Origin: Flavobacterium anhuiense
GTDB lineage: Bacteria > Bacteroidota > Bacteroidia > Flavobacteriales > Flavobacteriaceae
Direction of reading: 5' to 3'
Assembly: GCF_900101855.1 (NCBI RefSeq)
Contig: NZ_FMVC01000002.1
Span: forward strand, 625,599 to 689,598
DNA length: 64,000 nucleotides
Positions 1 to 7,276 of the stretch are shown piece after piece. The translations under genes and the position numbers were made by a program. Every line of letters begins with the position of its first letter. Within the stretch, counting starts at the first letter, position 1. The notes under the pieces were generated by a model that saw nothing but the letters and a program-made list of their open reading frames with translations, was not told the origin of the DNA and ran no database searches.

Positions 1-874
1 AATTATTGACCGTCGTGTAGCTATTTTGGAAGCAGAAGGAATCACTTTCAAAACAAATGTAAATGTTGGAGTTAATTTCAGCGTTGAAGAATTAAACCAA
101 TTCGATTCTATTGTTTTATGTGGAGGAGCAACTGAAAGAAGAAGCTTGCCAACTAAAGGAATTGAAAGCAAAGGTGTTGTTCAAGCAATGGATTTCTTAA
201 CGCAACAAACTAAAGTTTTATACGGAGAATCTATTCCAGACCAAGTTAAAGCTACTGGAAAAGATGTAATCGTTATTGGTGGTGGAGATACTGGTTCTGA
301 CTGTATCGGTACTTCGAACAGACACGGAGCTAAATCGGTAACTAACTTTGAGATTTTGCCAAAACCTCCAGTTGGAAGAAGCGAGTCAACTCCATGGCCT
401 TTCTGGCCGTTGCAGTTGAAAACATCTTCTTCTCACGAAGAAGGTTGCGACAGAAACTGGTTAATCAATACTAAAGAATTCATTTCTAACGAAAAAGGTG
501 AATTAACTGGATTAAAAACAGTTGAAGTGCAATGGAAAATGACTCCAGGTCAGCGTCCAGAATTAATCGAAAAAGAAGGTTCTGAAAAAATCTGGCCTTG
601 CGATTTAGCTTTATTGGCTCTTGGGTTTACGGGTCCAGAGAAAACGTTAAGCGAGCAGTTAGGAATCGAAATTGACGCGAGAAACAACTATAAAGCACAT
701 AACTATCAGACAAACGTTCCTCACATTTTCACTGCTGGTGATATGAGAAGAGGACAATCATTAATCGTGTGGGCTATTTCAGAAGGTCGCGAAGCTGCAA
801 GAGAGGTAGATTTATTCCTTATGGGATCTACAAACTTGCCTACTAAAGGAAAAGGAGATCTTCCTAGCCTGTAA
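1..874 (+). CDS. gltD: glutamate synthase small subunit, 3' part (gltD)
   Basis: The last ~290 residues of the NADPH-dependent glutamate synthase beta chain, which passes electrons from NADPH through FAD to the large subunit for glutamate synthesis from glutamine and 2-oxoglutarate. The reading frame is open from base 2, so the gene starts upstream of the window; the family is usually ~490 aa. Visible motifs are a second dinucleotide-binding site (VIVIGGGDTGSDC), the conserved EILPKPP segment and the C-terminal FAD-contacting stretch ending HIFTAGDMRRGQSLIVWAI. The large subunit gltB would be expected just upstream, but it is outside the window. A hairpin terminator follows at 908-945. Confidence 0.95.
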   Translation, partial: IIDRRVAILEAEGITFKTNVNVGVNFSVEELNQFDSIVLCGGATERRSLPTKGIESKGVVQAMDFLTQQTKVLYGESIPDQVKATGKDVIVIGGGDTGSDCIGTSNRHGAKSVTNFEILPKPPVGRSESTPWPFWPLQLKTSSSHEEGCDRNWLINTKEFISNEKGELTGLKTVEVQWKMTPGQRPELIEKEGSEKIWPCDLALLALGFTGPEKTLSEQLGIEIDARNNYKAHNYQTNVPHIFTAGDMRRGQSLIVWAISEGREAAREVDLFLMGSTNLPTKGKGDLPSL

Positions 875-907
875 AAAACCGAAAAAAAATACAACACATA
901 CTATCAC

Positions 908-945
908 AAACCCTTGATTTTATATTCAGGGGTTTTGTTTTTTTA
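908..945 (+). terminator. rho-independent terminator after gltD
   Basis: Stem of about ten pairs (AAACCCTTGA with TTCAGGGGTTT, one G-U pair) followed by a T-rich run that includes seven consecutive T. It lies 34 bases after the gltD stop. Confidence 0.65.
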
Positions 946-1055
946 CCACTCCCGATAGTTATAGGGATAAAATGATTAGCACAGATTATTTTTGTCTGCC
1001 ACGAATTGCACAAATTTTCACGAATTTTTATTTTCTGGTCGATTTCTATTTCAAA

Positions 1056-1140
1056 CATAGCTCGTGGTTTCAACCACCGGGACGCAATATATGATTACGT
1101 CCAATCCGTACTCTTCCCATGGTTGAAACCACGGGCTATA
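1056..1140. repeat. paired REP-like palindromes, family A
   Basis: Two inverted copies of a ~22-nt unit (1056-1077 and 1119-1140), each itself a near-palindrome (GTGGTT-TC-AACCAC). They are separated by ~40 nt holding an inner inverted repeat (GGACG/CGTCC). This is the layout of bacterial interspersed mosaic or REP-pair elements. It could also fold as a long transcribed hairpin. Confidence 0.6.
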
Positions 1141-1263
1141 TTTTAGCATTTTGCGAAATTCTAAAATTAAAAATTTGCGAAAATTTGTGTAATTTGCGGT
1201 TAAAACATTTCAACAGCATTTATAAATTAGAGAAATTCGTGAATTCGTGGCAAAAAACTTAGT

Positions 1264-1280
1264 CCCGATAGCTATCGGGA
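1264..1280. repeat. CCCGATAGCTATCGGGA palindrome
   Basis: Perfect member of a dispersed palindrome with at least six copies in this window: 951-968 (degenerate), this one, 20291-20308, 28003-28018, 32153-32170 and 33551-33570. All share the core CGATAGCTATC or a close variant. All lie in gaps except the copy at 28003, which is inside the end of a gene. Confidence 0.8.
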
Positions 1281-1374
1281 TAGTATCTTAACAAAGGTTA
1301 TAAAATTTCAAAAACAGCAACTTTTTGTTTGAAATAAAACAATTTGTTATATTTTGTTATTTTTCTACAAATTA

Positions 1375-1405
1375 TTTGCTGGTAATCAAAAGTGTAATAA
1401 CTTTG
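1375..1405 (+). promoter_or_regulatory. Bacteroidota promoter of lysA
   Basis: TTTG at 1375-1378, a 19-nt spacer, then TAACTTTG at 1398-1405. This fits the TTTG / TAnnTTTG consensus of the Bacteroidota primary sigma factor. It leaves a short leader before ATG 1423 and rules out the upstream in-frame start at 1354, which lies before the promoter. Confidence 0.8.
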
Positions 1406-1422
1406 CCCAAAATGATTTAAAA

Positions 1423-2646
1423 ATGCAAGCAAAAGATTTACTGCAGTTAGCAGACCAATTTGGAAGTCCATTGTATGTTTACGATGCTGAAAAAATCCAA
1501 TCTCAGTACAACCGATTAACTAAAGCTTTCTCTAAGGTGGAGAACTTAAGAGTTAATTATGCCATGAAGGCATTGTCTAACATTGCGATTCTACAGTTAT
1601 TAAAGAACATGGGGTCTGGCTTAGACACTGTATCTATTCAGGAAGTTCAGTTAGGGCTTCACGCTGGCTATGAACCCGAAAGAATTTTCTTTACACCAAA
1701 CGGCGTTTCTTTAGAAGAAATAGAAGAAGTTGCTGCAATGGGAGTACAAATCAATATCGACAATTTATCTATTTTAGAGCAATTCGGAACAAAACATCCA
1801 CATATTCCGGTATGTATTCGTATCAATCCACACGTAATGGCGGGCGGAAACGCTAACATTTCTGTTGGACATATCGATAGTAAATTCGGAATTTCTGTAC
1901 ACCAGATTCCTCATATTTTGCGAATTGTGGAGAACACAAAAATGAGCATTATTGGAATTCACATGCACACAGGATCTGATATTTTGGATATCGAAGTATT
2001 CTTGTATGCTGCCGAAATCTTGTTCGATACCGCTAAGCATTTCAAAGATTTACAATTCTTAGATTTCGGAAGCGGATTCAAAGTTCCTTACAAAAAAGAC
2101 GATATCGAAACAGACATCGAAGAATTAGGTAAAAAATTATCTAAAAGATTCAATGCTTTCTGTGCAGAATACGGAAGAGATTTAACGCTGATTTTCGAAC
2201 CAGGAAAATTCTTGGTGAGTGAAGCAGGTCATTTCTTAGTAAAAGTAAACGTAGTAAAACAAACAACATCAACAGTTTTCGCTGGAATCGACAGTGGTTT
2301 CAACCACTTAATCCGTCCGATGTTTTACGGATCTTCACACCATATCGAAAACATTTCTAATCCAAAAGGAAAAGAGCGTTTTTACTCTGTTGTAGGATAC
2401 ATTTGCGAGACTGATACTTTTGCCAACAACCGTAGAATTGCAGAAATCACTGAAGGTGATATTTTAGAATTCAGAAACGCTGGGGCATACTGTTTCTCAA
2501 TGTCATCTAACTACAACTCAAGATACAAACCAGCAGAAGTCCTTTGGATGAACGGACAAGGAATCTTGATTCGCCAAGCAGAAACATTTGAAGATTTACT
2601 TAAAAATCAAATTCCGTTGCCACAAGAAATTGCTGCTACGGTTTAA
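1423..2646 (+). CDS. lysA: diaminopimelate decarboxylase (LysA)
   Basis: PLP-dependent fold-III decarboxylase making L-lysine from meso-diaminopimelate, a cytoplasmic step. It is 407 aa from ATG 1423; the frame is open further up to a TTG at 1354, but the promoter lies between the two. Visible are the PLP lysine in YAMKALSN near residue 50, HMHTGSD, the glycine-rich DFGSGFKVPY phosphate-binding stretch, FEPGKFLV, and the substrate-binding cysteine motif CETDTFA near the C-terminus. It stands alone, and a hairpin terminator follows the stop. Confidence 0.95.
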   Translation: MQAKDLLQLADQFGSPLYVYDAEKIQSQYNRLTKAFSKVENLRVNYAMKALSNIAILQLLKNMGSGLDTVSIQEVQLGLHAGYEPERIFFTPNGVSLEEIEEVAAMGVQINIDNLSILEQFGTKHPHIPVCIRINPHVMAGGNANISVGHIDSKFGISVHQIPHILRIVENTKMSIIGIHMHTGSDILDIEVFLYAAEILFDTAKHFKDLQFLDFGSGFKVPYKKDDIETDIEELGKKLSKRFNAFCAEYGRDLTLIFEPGKFLVSEAGHFLVKVNVVKQTTSTVFAGIDSGFNHLIRPMFYGSSHHIENISNPKGKERFYSVVGYICETDTFANNRRIAEITEGDILEFRNAGAYCFSMSSNYNSRYKPAEVLWMNGQGILIRQAETFEDLLKNQIPLPQEIAATV

Positions 2647-2673
2647 CAATAGAAAAAAAAGGAATATCACCAA

Positions 2674-2709
2674 AGTCCCGTTTCTTAATTGAGGCGGGAT
2701 TTTTTTATT
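2674..2709 (+). terminator. terminator after lysA
   Basis: Stem TCCCG/CGGGA with an inner TC/GA extension, then a run of seven T and further T-rich sequence. It lies 27 bases beyond the lysA stop. Confidence 0.6.
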
Positions 2710-2796
2710 TTAGATTTCTGACTTTAGATTTTAGATTGCTGTACTTTGTCAGGCTGAGCGAAGTCGAAGCACGCAAAGTAACTAACCGTCCAGTTT

Positions 2797-2840
2797 TGTC
2801 ATTTCGACGGAGGAGAAATCTTCACAAGAAACTCCGCAAA
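2797..2840 (+). repeat. degenerate copy of the GIY-YIG-flanking repeat
   Basis: Begins like the terminal repeat of the neighbouring nuclease element (TTGTCATTTCGACG) and keeps GGAGAAATCTTC, then diverges. It has the same orientation as the 2879-2930 copy, ~82 bp away, with no gene of its own. Just before it (2747-2772) is one copy of the separate TGTCAGGCTGAGCGAAGTCG repeat. Confidence 0.7.
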
Positions 2841-2878
2841 GTATTTCGCTCAAATCATACACAAAGTAGCCACTAAGT

Positions 2879-2930
2879 TTGTCATTTCGACGAAGGAGAA
2901 ATCTTCGCAAGTAGCTCCACAAAGATTAGA
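2879..2930 (+). repeat. left 52-bp terminal inverted repeat of GIY-YIG element
   Basis: Matches the reverse complement of 3311-3362 at 49 of 52 positions. Each arm carries an internal hairpin (CGAAG-7 nt-CTTCG). The pair encloses only the GIY-YIG gene. Confidence 0.85.
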
Positions 2931-2991
2931 AACAAAACCGTATAAAAGAAAGAAAAATCTTAAATAATTATCTATCTTTAGCATTAAAAAA

Positions 2992-3306
2992 ATGCTACAT
3001 CAAGAAGGCTATCACACATACTACATATACATCCTAACAAACAAATACAAAACCGTTTTCTACACAGGAGTCACAAATAATTTAAGAATCCGCTTAAGTC
3101 AGCACAAAGCAAACAATACAACAGAAAACAAAACCTTTACTGTAAAATACAATGCTACTTATTTGTTGTACTACGAAAAATTCACATGGGTTCAAGAAGC
3201 AATTGCTCGTGAAAAAGAAATAAAAGACTGGCGCAGAGAAAAGAAAATCGAATTGATAAAAATTATTAATCCTGATTTGGATTTTCTTAATTATTTATTT
3301 GAATAA
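2992..3306 (+). CDS. GIY-YIG family endonuclease, single domain
   Basis: A 104-aa protein that is essentially one GIY-YIG nuclease domain: YYIYILTN (GIY-like strand), FYTGVTNNLRIRLSQHK (YIG-like strand with catalytic Tyr and Arg), then the glutamate-bearing helix AIAREKEIKDWRREKKIELI and a terminal NPDLDFL. This is the UvrC-N-like, stand-alone subfamily common in Bacteroidota, whose cellular role is not settled. A weak TATCTTTA box lies at 2973-2980. The gene sits inside 52-bp inverted repeats (2879-2930 and 3311-3362), which suggests it is part of a repeat-borne unit rather than a repair gene. Confidence 0.85.
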   Translation: MLHQEGYHTYYIYILTNKYKTVFYTGVTNNLRIRLSQHKANNTTENKTFTVKYNATYLLYYEKFTWVQEAIAREKEIKDWRREKKIELIKIINPDLDFLNYLFE

Positions 3307-3310
3307 CATT

Positions 3311-3362
3311 TCCAATCTTTGTAGAGCTACTTACGAAGATTTCTCCTTCGTCGAAATGACAA
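3311..3362 (-). repeat. right 52-bp terminal inverted repeat of GIY-YIG element
   Basis: Inverted partner of 2879-2930 with three mismatches. It starts five bases after the nuclease stop codon. Confidence 0.85.
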
Positions 3363-3418
3363 GATTGTGGATAAACTTTACTTAATCAAAACTAAAAAAG
3401 TATTTAATACCTAAACAA

Positions 3419-3952
3419 ATGGACTTTGAAGTACTTAACATACGTAAAATAGACTCTTCAACAGGAAATTTCAAATTACATGAAGACTACATTCTTTCTT
3501 ATGATCATTTTGATGGTTGGTCAGAAAGATTATTGAGTTTAGGGATTTATATAGATATCATTTTTGAATGTAAAGTTCGATTACATTTTCTTGATAAAAA
3601 TATGGAACAAATTGAGAAACAATTTGAATGTGAAATACCATCAGAAATTAAAACCTTAATTTTAGGATTCATAAATCTCGACCAAGTAGTATTAAAACAT
3701 TACTATGCAGATATGTTTTTAGAAGATGAAACTAGACAAAATTATGTTATTAATCATTCTGGAAAATCACATAACATTACCATAGGGACTTTACTCAAAA
3801 AACCGCAACCAGAAAATATACCCGAAGAATTGTTTTTTAATCTAATAGATCTTTTCAAAAAATGGCGAGAAGATATTTATCAAGAATGTTTAAAAGAATT
3901 AGCTCTATCTAATCAAATTACCATTCACGAAAAGCGTAAGCGAAGAAAATAA
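3419..3952 (+). CDS. hypothetical protein, 177 aa
   Basis: Family not recognised. It has no signal peptide or membrane segment. It opens MDFEVLNIRKIDSSTGNFKLHEDYIL, is rich in acidic and aromatic residues, and ends in a strongly basic tail (HEKRKRRK). It lies just beyond the right repeat of the GIY-YIG unit and 87 bases before an Xre-type regulator in the same direction. The base composition and lysine/isoleucine richness are those of the neighbours. Codon usage and the clean ORF support a real gene. Confidence 0.6.
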   Translation: MDFEVLNIRKIDSSTGNFKLHEDYILSYDHFDGWSERLLSLGIYIDIIFECKVRLHFLDKNMEQIEKQFECEIPSEIKTLILGFINLDQVVLKHYYADMFLEDETRQNYVINHSGKSHNITIGTLLKKPQPENIPEELFFNLIDLFKKWREDIYQECLKELALSNQITIHEKRKRRK

Positions 3953-4026
3953 AAGCTTTTAAAATCATTAAGTATTACCTCAGATAAATCATATATTTAC
4001 TCTTCAATAAAATCAAAAAAATTAAA

Positions 4027-4034
4027 TACCTTTG
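4027..4034 (+). promoter_or_regulatory. TACCTTTG promoter box close to the Xre gene start
   Basis: A perfect TAnnTTTG -7 box only five bases before ATG 4040. If it is used, the transcript would be leaderless or nearly so. No good -33 element is seen at the usual distance. Confidence 0.4.
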
Positions 4035-4039
4035 AAATT

Positions 4040-4429
4040 ATGAGTACAACAACAAAACCAAAACATATCGGCAGAAACATAAGCCGAATCAGAGAGCTTA
4101 AAGGTATGAAACAGGAAGCACTTGCAATTGCAATTGGCGTAAGCCAGCAATCTGTCTCTAATTGGGAAGCGAGCGAAACGATTGAACAAGAAAAACTTAT
4201 AGAAATTGCAAAAGCTTTAGGCGTAACTAAAGAAGCAATCGAAAATTTTTCAGAAGAAAATGTGATTAATTATTTCAATACATTTAACGAATCCGTTTCT
4301 GGAAGTTTCATAACTAATAATGAATGCACATTCAATCCACTTGATAAAGTTGTAGAACTTTACGAACGTTTGGTTCAGGCAGAAAAAGATAAGGTTGAAT
4401 ATTTAGAAAAATTATTAAAAGGGAAATAA
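4040..4429 (+). CDS. Xre-family helix-turn-helix regulator
   Basis: 129 aa. Residues ~10-65 form a Cro/C1-type HTH (IGRNISRIRELKGMKQEALAIAIGVSQQSVSNWEASETI), and the last ~30 residues (DKVVELYERLVQAEKDKVEYLEKLLKGK) are a predicted coiled coil for dimerisation. This two-part layout is frequent in Bacteroidota orphan regulators. No target operator can be read from the sequence. No partner toxin or phage gene lies beside it, so it is not obviously an antitoxin. Confidence 0.8.
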   Translation: MSTTTKPKHIGRNISRIRELKGMKQEALAIAIGVSQQSVSNWEASETIEQEKLIEIAKALGVTKEAIENFSEENVINYFNTFNESVSGSFITNNECTFNPLDKVVELYERLVQAEKDKVEYLEKLLKGK

Positions 4430-4529
4430 TTTACTTGATAAGATAAAATTACAAACGCACAAATATCACTTTGACTTTTGTGAGTTTTTTATAATGTGAG
4501 CTTTAATTCAACAGCTATCTATTTCTTCG

Positions 4530-5051
4530 ATGAAAAAACTTCAATTTCTTTTTATTGTTTGGTTATTCCCACTTTTATTGATATCTCAAAACAAAATTTC
4601 CAAATCTGAAGTTCAAAAAATAATTAAAGAAAGTCAAATACAAAAGAAAAATGGTCGGATTAGTTTACCTTCAATCAAATCATGGAAATTTAACAATGTA
4701 GATAGTCTATATTTTAAAAGCGACACTTTAATAGCAATTCAAAATAAGACAAATACACAAAATGATTTTTGCAAATTTATTGATTGGACTTTTTATCAAA
4801 AAAAGGCATTTATTTTAGGTCGCTGTTCTTTTTGTAAAGAACCTCCGTCACGAATGGTTACAAAATATCCTAAAGATTATTTTTCGATTGCAATCTATGA
4901 AGTTGAAAACAAAACAATGATAGATATTCTCAGATATGACAAAATGATTGTGGAATCCTTTAAGGTAATAAAAATTGAAAGTGATGAAAAATTTATTAAA
5001 ATAAAATTAGTTCGAAGATTCATTCCCAAACCATATGATGAAGTTTATTAG
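4530..5051 (+). CDS. hypothetical exported protein, 173 aa
   Basis: It starts with a hydrophobic segment (MKKLQFLFIVWLFPLLLIS followed by QN) that looks like a signal peptide with cleavage near residue 20. The rest is lysine-rich with a CKFIDWTF stretch and a CSFC pair that could form a disulfide. I do not recognise a family. The next gene, 36 bases on, also encodes a small exported protein, so the two may be co-transcribed. Confidence 0.6.
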   Translation: MKKLQFLFIVWLFPLLLISQNKISKSEVQKIIKESQIQKKNGRISLPSIKSWKFNNVDSLYFKSDTLIAIQNKTNTQNDFCKFIDWTFYQKKAFILGRCSFCKEPPSRMVTKYPKDYFSIAIYEVENKTMIDILRYDKMIVESFKVIKIESDEKFIKIKLVRRFIPKPYDEVY

Positions 5052-5087
5052 ATATATTTACATTCCAAATCAAACCCCAAAAACCAA

Positions 5088-5540
5088 ATGAAACCTACAA
5101 TCCTACTATCAACATTATTACTATTATTTTCAACCAATTCGTTCAGCCAAACCCTAGCTGATTTAAAACTAAAACCAAAAGAAATTCCGAAAGGCGGTTA
5201 TATGGTAAGCGACGGGAATGTTTGCATTACGCCACAAGCCTGTAGTTTTTATAATGATATTGAAACCTACAGCAATATTGTTGGAACTGTAAAAAGTAAA
5301 GCCATCCAGAGTTTTAAAAGCAAAGCCGATCGCGGTTCTATTATGTATTTTGAATTCGATCACGTTTTTAAAGGAGATCGTTTTCTGCAAGGTTTACTTT
5401 GGGGAAAAGCAGGCGAACCAACAGATGAACATCCAGAAGAATATGTTGTAAAAGGAAAATTTCTAATCATTTGGAGTTTGAAGGCTGATAGCCCGCTAAA
5501 GGAAAAATCGGAAACCAAAATAGAAACGCTTTTGCCGTAA
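5088..5540 (+). CDS. hypothetical exported protein, 150 aa
   Basis: Clear signal peptide (MKPTILLSTLLLLFSTNSFSQ, cleavage after Ser-Gln). The mature part is ~130 aa with two cysteines close together (NVCITPQACSF) and no transmembrane segment, so it is likely periplasmic. The family is not recognised. It follows another small exported protein by 36 bases. Confidence 0.6.
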   Translation: MKPTILLSTLLLLFSTNSFSQTLADLKLKPKEIPKGGYMVSDGNVCITPQACSFYNDIETYSNIVGTVKSKAIQSFKSKADRGSIMYFEFDHVFKGDRFLQGLLWGKAGEPTDEHPEEYVVKGKFLIIWSLKADSPLKEKSETKIETLLP

Positions 5541-5599
5541 AACCTAATCAGAGCTTCATTTTAAATGCTTAATTTTGCTCGATAAAAAATCAATACAAA

Positions 5600-5965
5600 A
5601 TGAAACCGCAAGTACGAATCCTCATTTATTCAATTCTTTTCTTCTTATACCTTACTTCTACACAGCTCTTGCTTGAATTAAACGAAAAGTTTAAAGGAGA
5701 TGCATTTGTAACTTTAGGTGCTGGTTTTGGTATTTTGAATCTTATTTATGCTTTTACAGCCTTAAAATGGAAACCTTTGCTTAACGTACTTTGCGCTGTC
5801 GGAATTGCAGCTTTGGCTATGTTTCTAGCTTTACAGTTTACCAATTTGCACCTACTTGTCAATTACGATCCTTATCAGGTTAAAACTGCCATTTTTGCTA
5901 ATGCTGTTTTTTCAATTATCTTTTGGGAGATTGTATATCAGGTGAAGATCAGAAAATCTAAATAA
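5600..5965 (+). CDS. small integral membrane protein, 121 aa
   Basis: Four hydrophobic helices are visible: residues ~8-27, 38-55, 60-80 and 97-115. Loops are short and the tail (VKIRKSK) is basic, as for a cytoplasmic C-terminus. No known family is recognised. A TAATTTTG box at 5570-5577 lies 22 bases before the ATG and is a plausible -7 element. A composite repeat element begins 10 bases after the stop. Confidence 0.6.
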   Translation: MKPQVRILIYSILFFLYLTSTQLLLELNEKFKGDAFVTLGAGFGILNLIYAFTALKWKPLLNVLCAVGIAALAMFLALQFTNLHLLVNYDPYQVKTAIFANAVFSIIFWEIVYQVKIRKSK

Positions 5966-5974
5966 ATACATTTT

Positions 5975-6100
5975 CAATTGCCTCCAGCTTTAGCTGGAGG
6001 TAAATAAAAAGTCATAAAAGGGCTTTAGCCAAATCGTTTTTTTTGGCTAAAGCCTTTTTTATATCAATATTCTACTTCCAGCTAAAGCTGGAGGCAATTC
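5975..6100. repeat. composite REP-like element, family B
   Basis: Inverted outer arms 5975-6000 and 6075-6100 (25 of 26 matching). Each is a palindrome on its own (CCTCCAGCT-TT-AGCTGGAGG). They enclose a third hairpin with a 13-bp stem (GGCTTTAGCCAAA/TTTGGCTAAAGCC, 6021-6056) ending in six T, which could also terminate transcription from the gene upstream. All three hairpins share a GCTTTAGC core. Confidence 0.7.
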
Positions 6101-6200
6101 ATAAAATAATTTAAAAGGATGATATTCAACAATTCATAAAGCTATATATTTTCGTACGTAATTTTTTATATTAGCATTTTAAAATTTATCTAAGCCTAAT

Positions 6201-6757
6201 ATGAAAATTAGAACTCTACTCCTTTTATCTGTACTTGCCATTTCTTGTAAAAAAGAAACAAAAACAGAATTAGAAACTCCTAAAATTGTTTCAAAAGATT
6301 CTTTGGAAGTAACTGAAAAGAAAAAGCCAGAAACACAAAAAACAGATACAATTGTACTTTCCACAAAACATAAAACCAATAAAATTTTATGCGATCTTGA
6401 CGGAGATAATCTAGATGAAACTGTAGAAATCTTTAGAAGCAAAAACAACCAAAAAAGCGGTTTCAAAATCACTTACGGAAACGGAAAAAGAACTGATTAT
6501 TTAGGTTTTGGAAATGATATTTAAGACAAGGTTTTGACGAAATTGATTGGGCAGGAATATTTGAAAAAGCGCCTAAAAATGAGGTTTACTTTAACAATGT
6601 AAATGAAAATGGCGATATTATTGGCGAAGAACAAGTTGCAGAAGAAGACAAAATAAAACTGCCAAATGACGGAATCTTTATTCATGCCGAAGAAAGCTGC
6701 GGAGGCGGCGTTATCTATCTGAAAAATGGAAAATACGAATGGATTCAGCAGGAATAA
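6201..6757 (+). pseudogene. frameshifted lipoprotein gene
   Basis: It begins as a lipoprotein (MKIRTLLLLSVLAISCKKE, lipobox cysteine at 16) with a DLDGDNLDETVEIF segment like FG-GAP/VCBS calcium-loop proteins. The frame stops at 6522-6524 after GFGNDI. The neighbouring frame continues immediately (LRQGFDEIDWAGIFEK...) for ~75 more codons to a TAA at 6755-6757, ending CGGGVIYLKNGKYEWIQQE. One missing base, most simply a T in the ATTTA at 6519-6523, explains the break. It could be a pseudogene, a sequencing error or a phase-variable site. Confidence 0.7.
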
Positions 6758-6789
6758 ATTCTTAATAGTAACTCCTAAATTTATGGAAC

Positions 6790-7257
6790 ATGAAAAGTAC
6801 AACAGAAATTGCCAATCGTTTCAGAGAAGTTATTTTAAACGGAACTTGGATTGCAAACACCAATTTTAAAGATCAGCTAGAAAATCTGGATTGGAAAATT
6901 GCAGTTAGTCCGATTCAGGATTTAAATACGATTGCAGCTCTGGCTCAGCATGTTCATTATTACATTAATGGAATCAATCAGGTTTTTAAAGGCGGAACAT
7001 TGGACATAAAAGATCAATTTAGTTTTGACTTTCCTCCCATTTGTTCGCAAGAACAATGGAACAATTTTCTAACTAAATTTTGGAATGATGCAGAAGAATT
7101 TGCTTTGCTAGTAGAACAAATGTCTGATGAAAAACTCGATGAAGGTTTTGTAGATGTTAAATACGGAACTTACAAAAGAAACATCGAAGCTATGATTGAA
7201 CATAGTTATTATCATTTAGGACAAATTGTATTAATCAAAAAACAACTCACACATTAA
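6790..7257 (+). CDS. DinB-like four-helix protein
   Basis: 155 aa. The helical pattern fits the DinB/YfiT superfamily: histidines at the metal site positions (AQHVHYYI near residue 55 and the C-terminal EHSYYHLGQIVLIKKQL). Members are divalent-metal-binding proteins, some acting as thiol-dependent S-transferases; the substrate of this one is unknown. It starts 32 bases after the broken lipoprotein gene and is followed 19 bases later by another lipoprotein gene. Confidence 0.75.
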   Translation: MKSTTEIANRFREVILNGTWIANTNFKDQLENLDWKIAVSPIQDLNTIAALAQHVHYYINGINQVFKGGTLDIKDQFSFDFPPICSQEQWNNFLTKFWNDAEEFALLVEQMSDEKLDEGFVDVKYGTYKRNIEAMIEHSYYHLGQIVLIKKQLTH

Positions 7258-7276
7258 AATTGCACATAAGCCCTTT

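Larger units (their letters stand above)
875..1353. other. repeat-rich gap between gltD and lysA
   Basis: No gene is seen in this ~480 bp. It holds the gltD terminator, two copies of the CCCGATAG palindrome family (951-968 degenerate, 1264-1280 perfect), a paired REP-like palindrome element (1056-1140), and opposed copies of a CCACGAATTnnACGAATT motif (about 999-1029 and, inverted, 1233-1253). The small ORF on the minus strand here is only repeat sequence. Confidence 0.7.

Noticed and set aside
1354..1422. Upstream extension of lysA to a TTG start at 1354
   Set aside because: The extension overlaps the consensus promoter (1375-1405), so it cannot be in the transcript.
2711..2991. CRISPR-like array
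   Set aside because: The repeats are too few, unevenly spaced and partly inverted; no cas genes.
6179..6472. 97-aa minus-strand ORF over the broken lipoprotein gene
   Set aside because: Antisense shadow; the plus-strand frame has a lipobox and homologous continuation.
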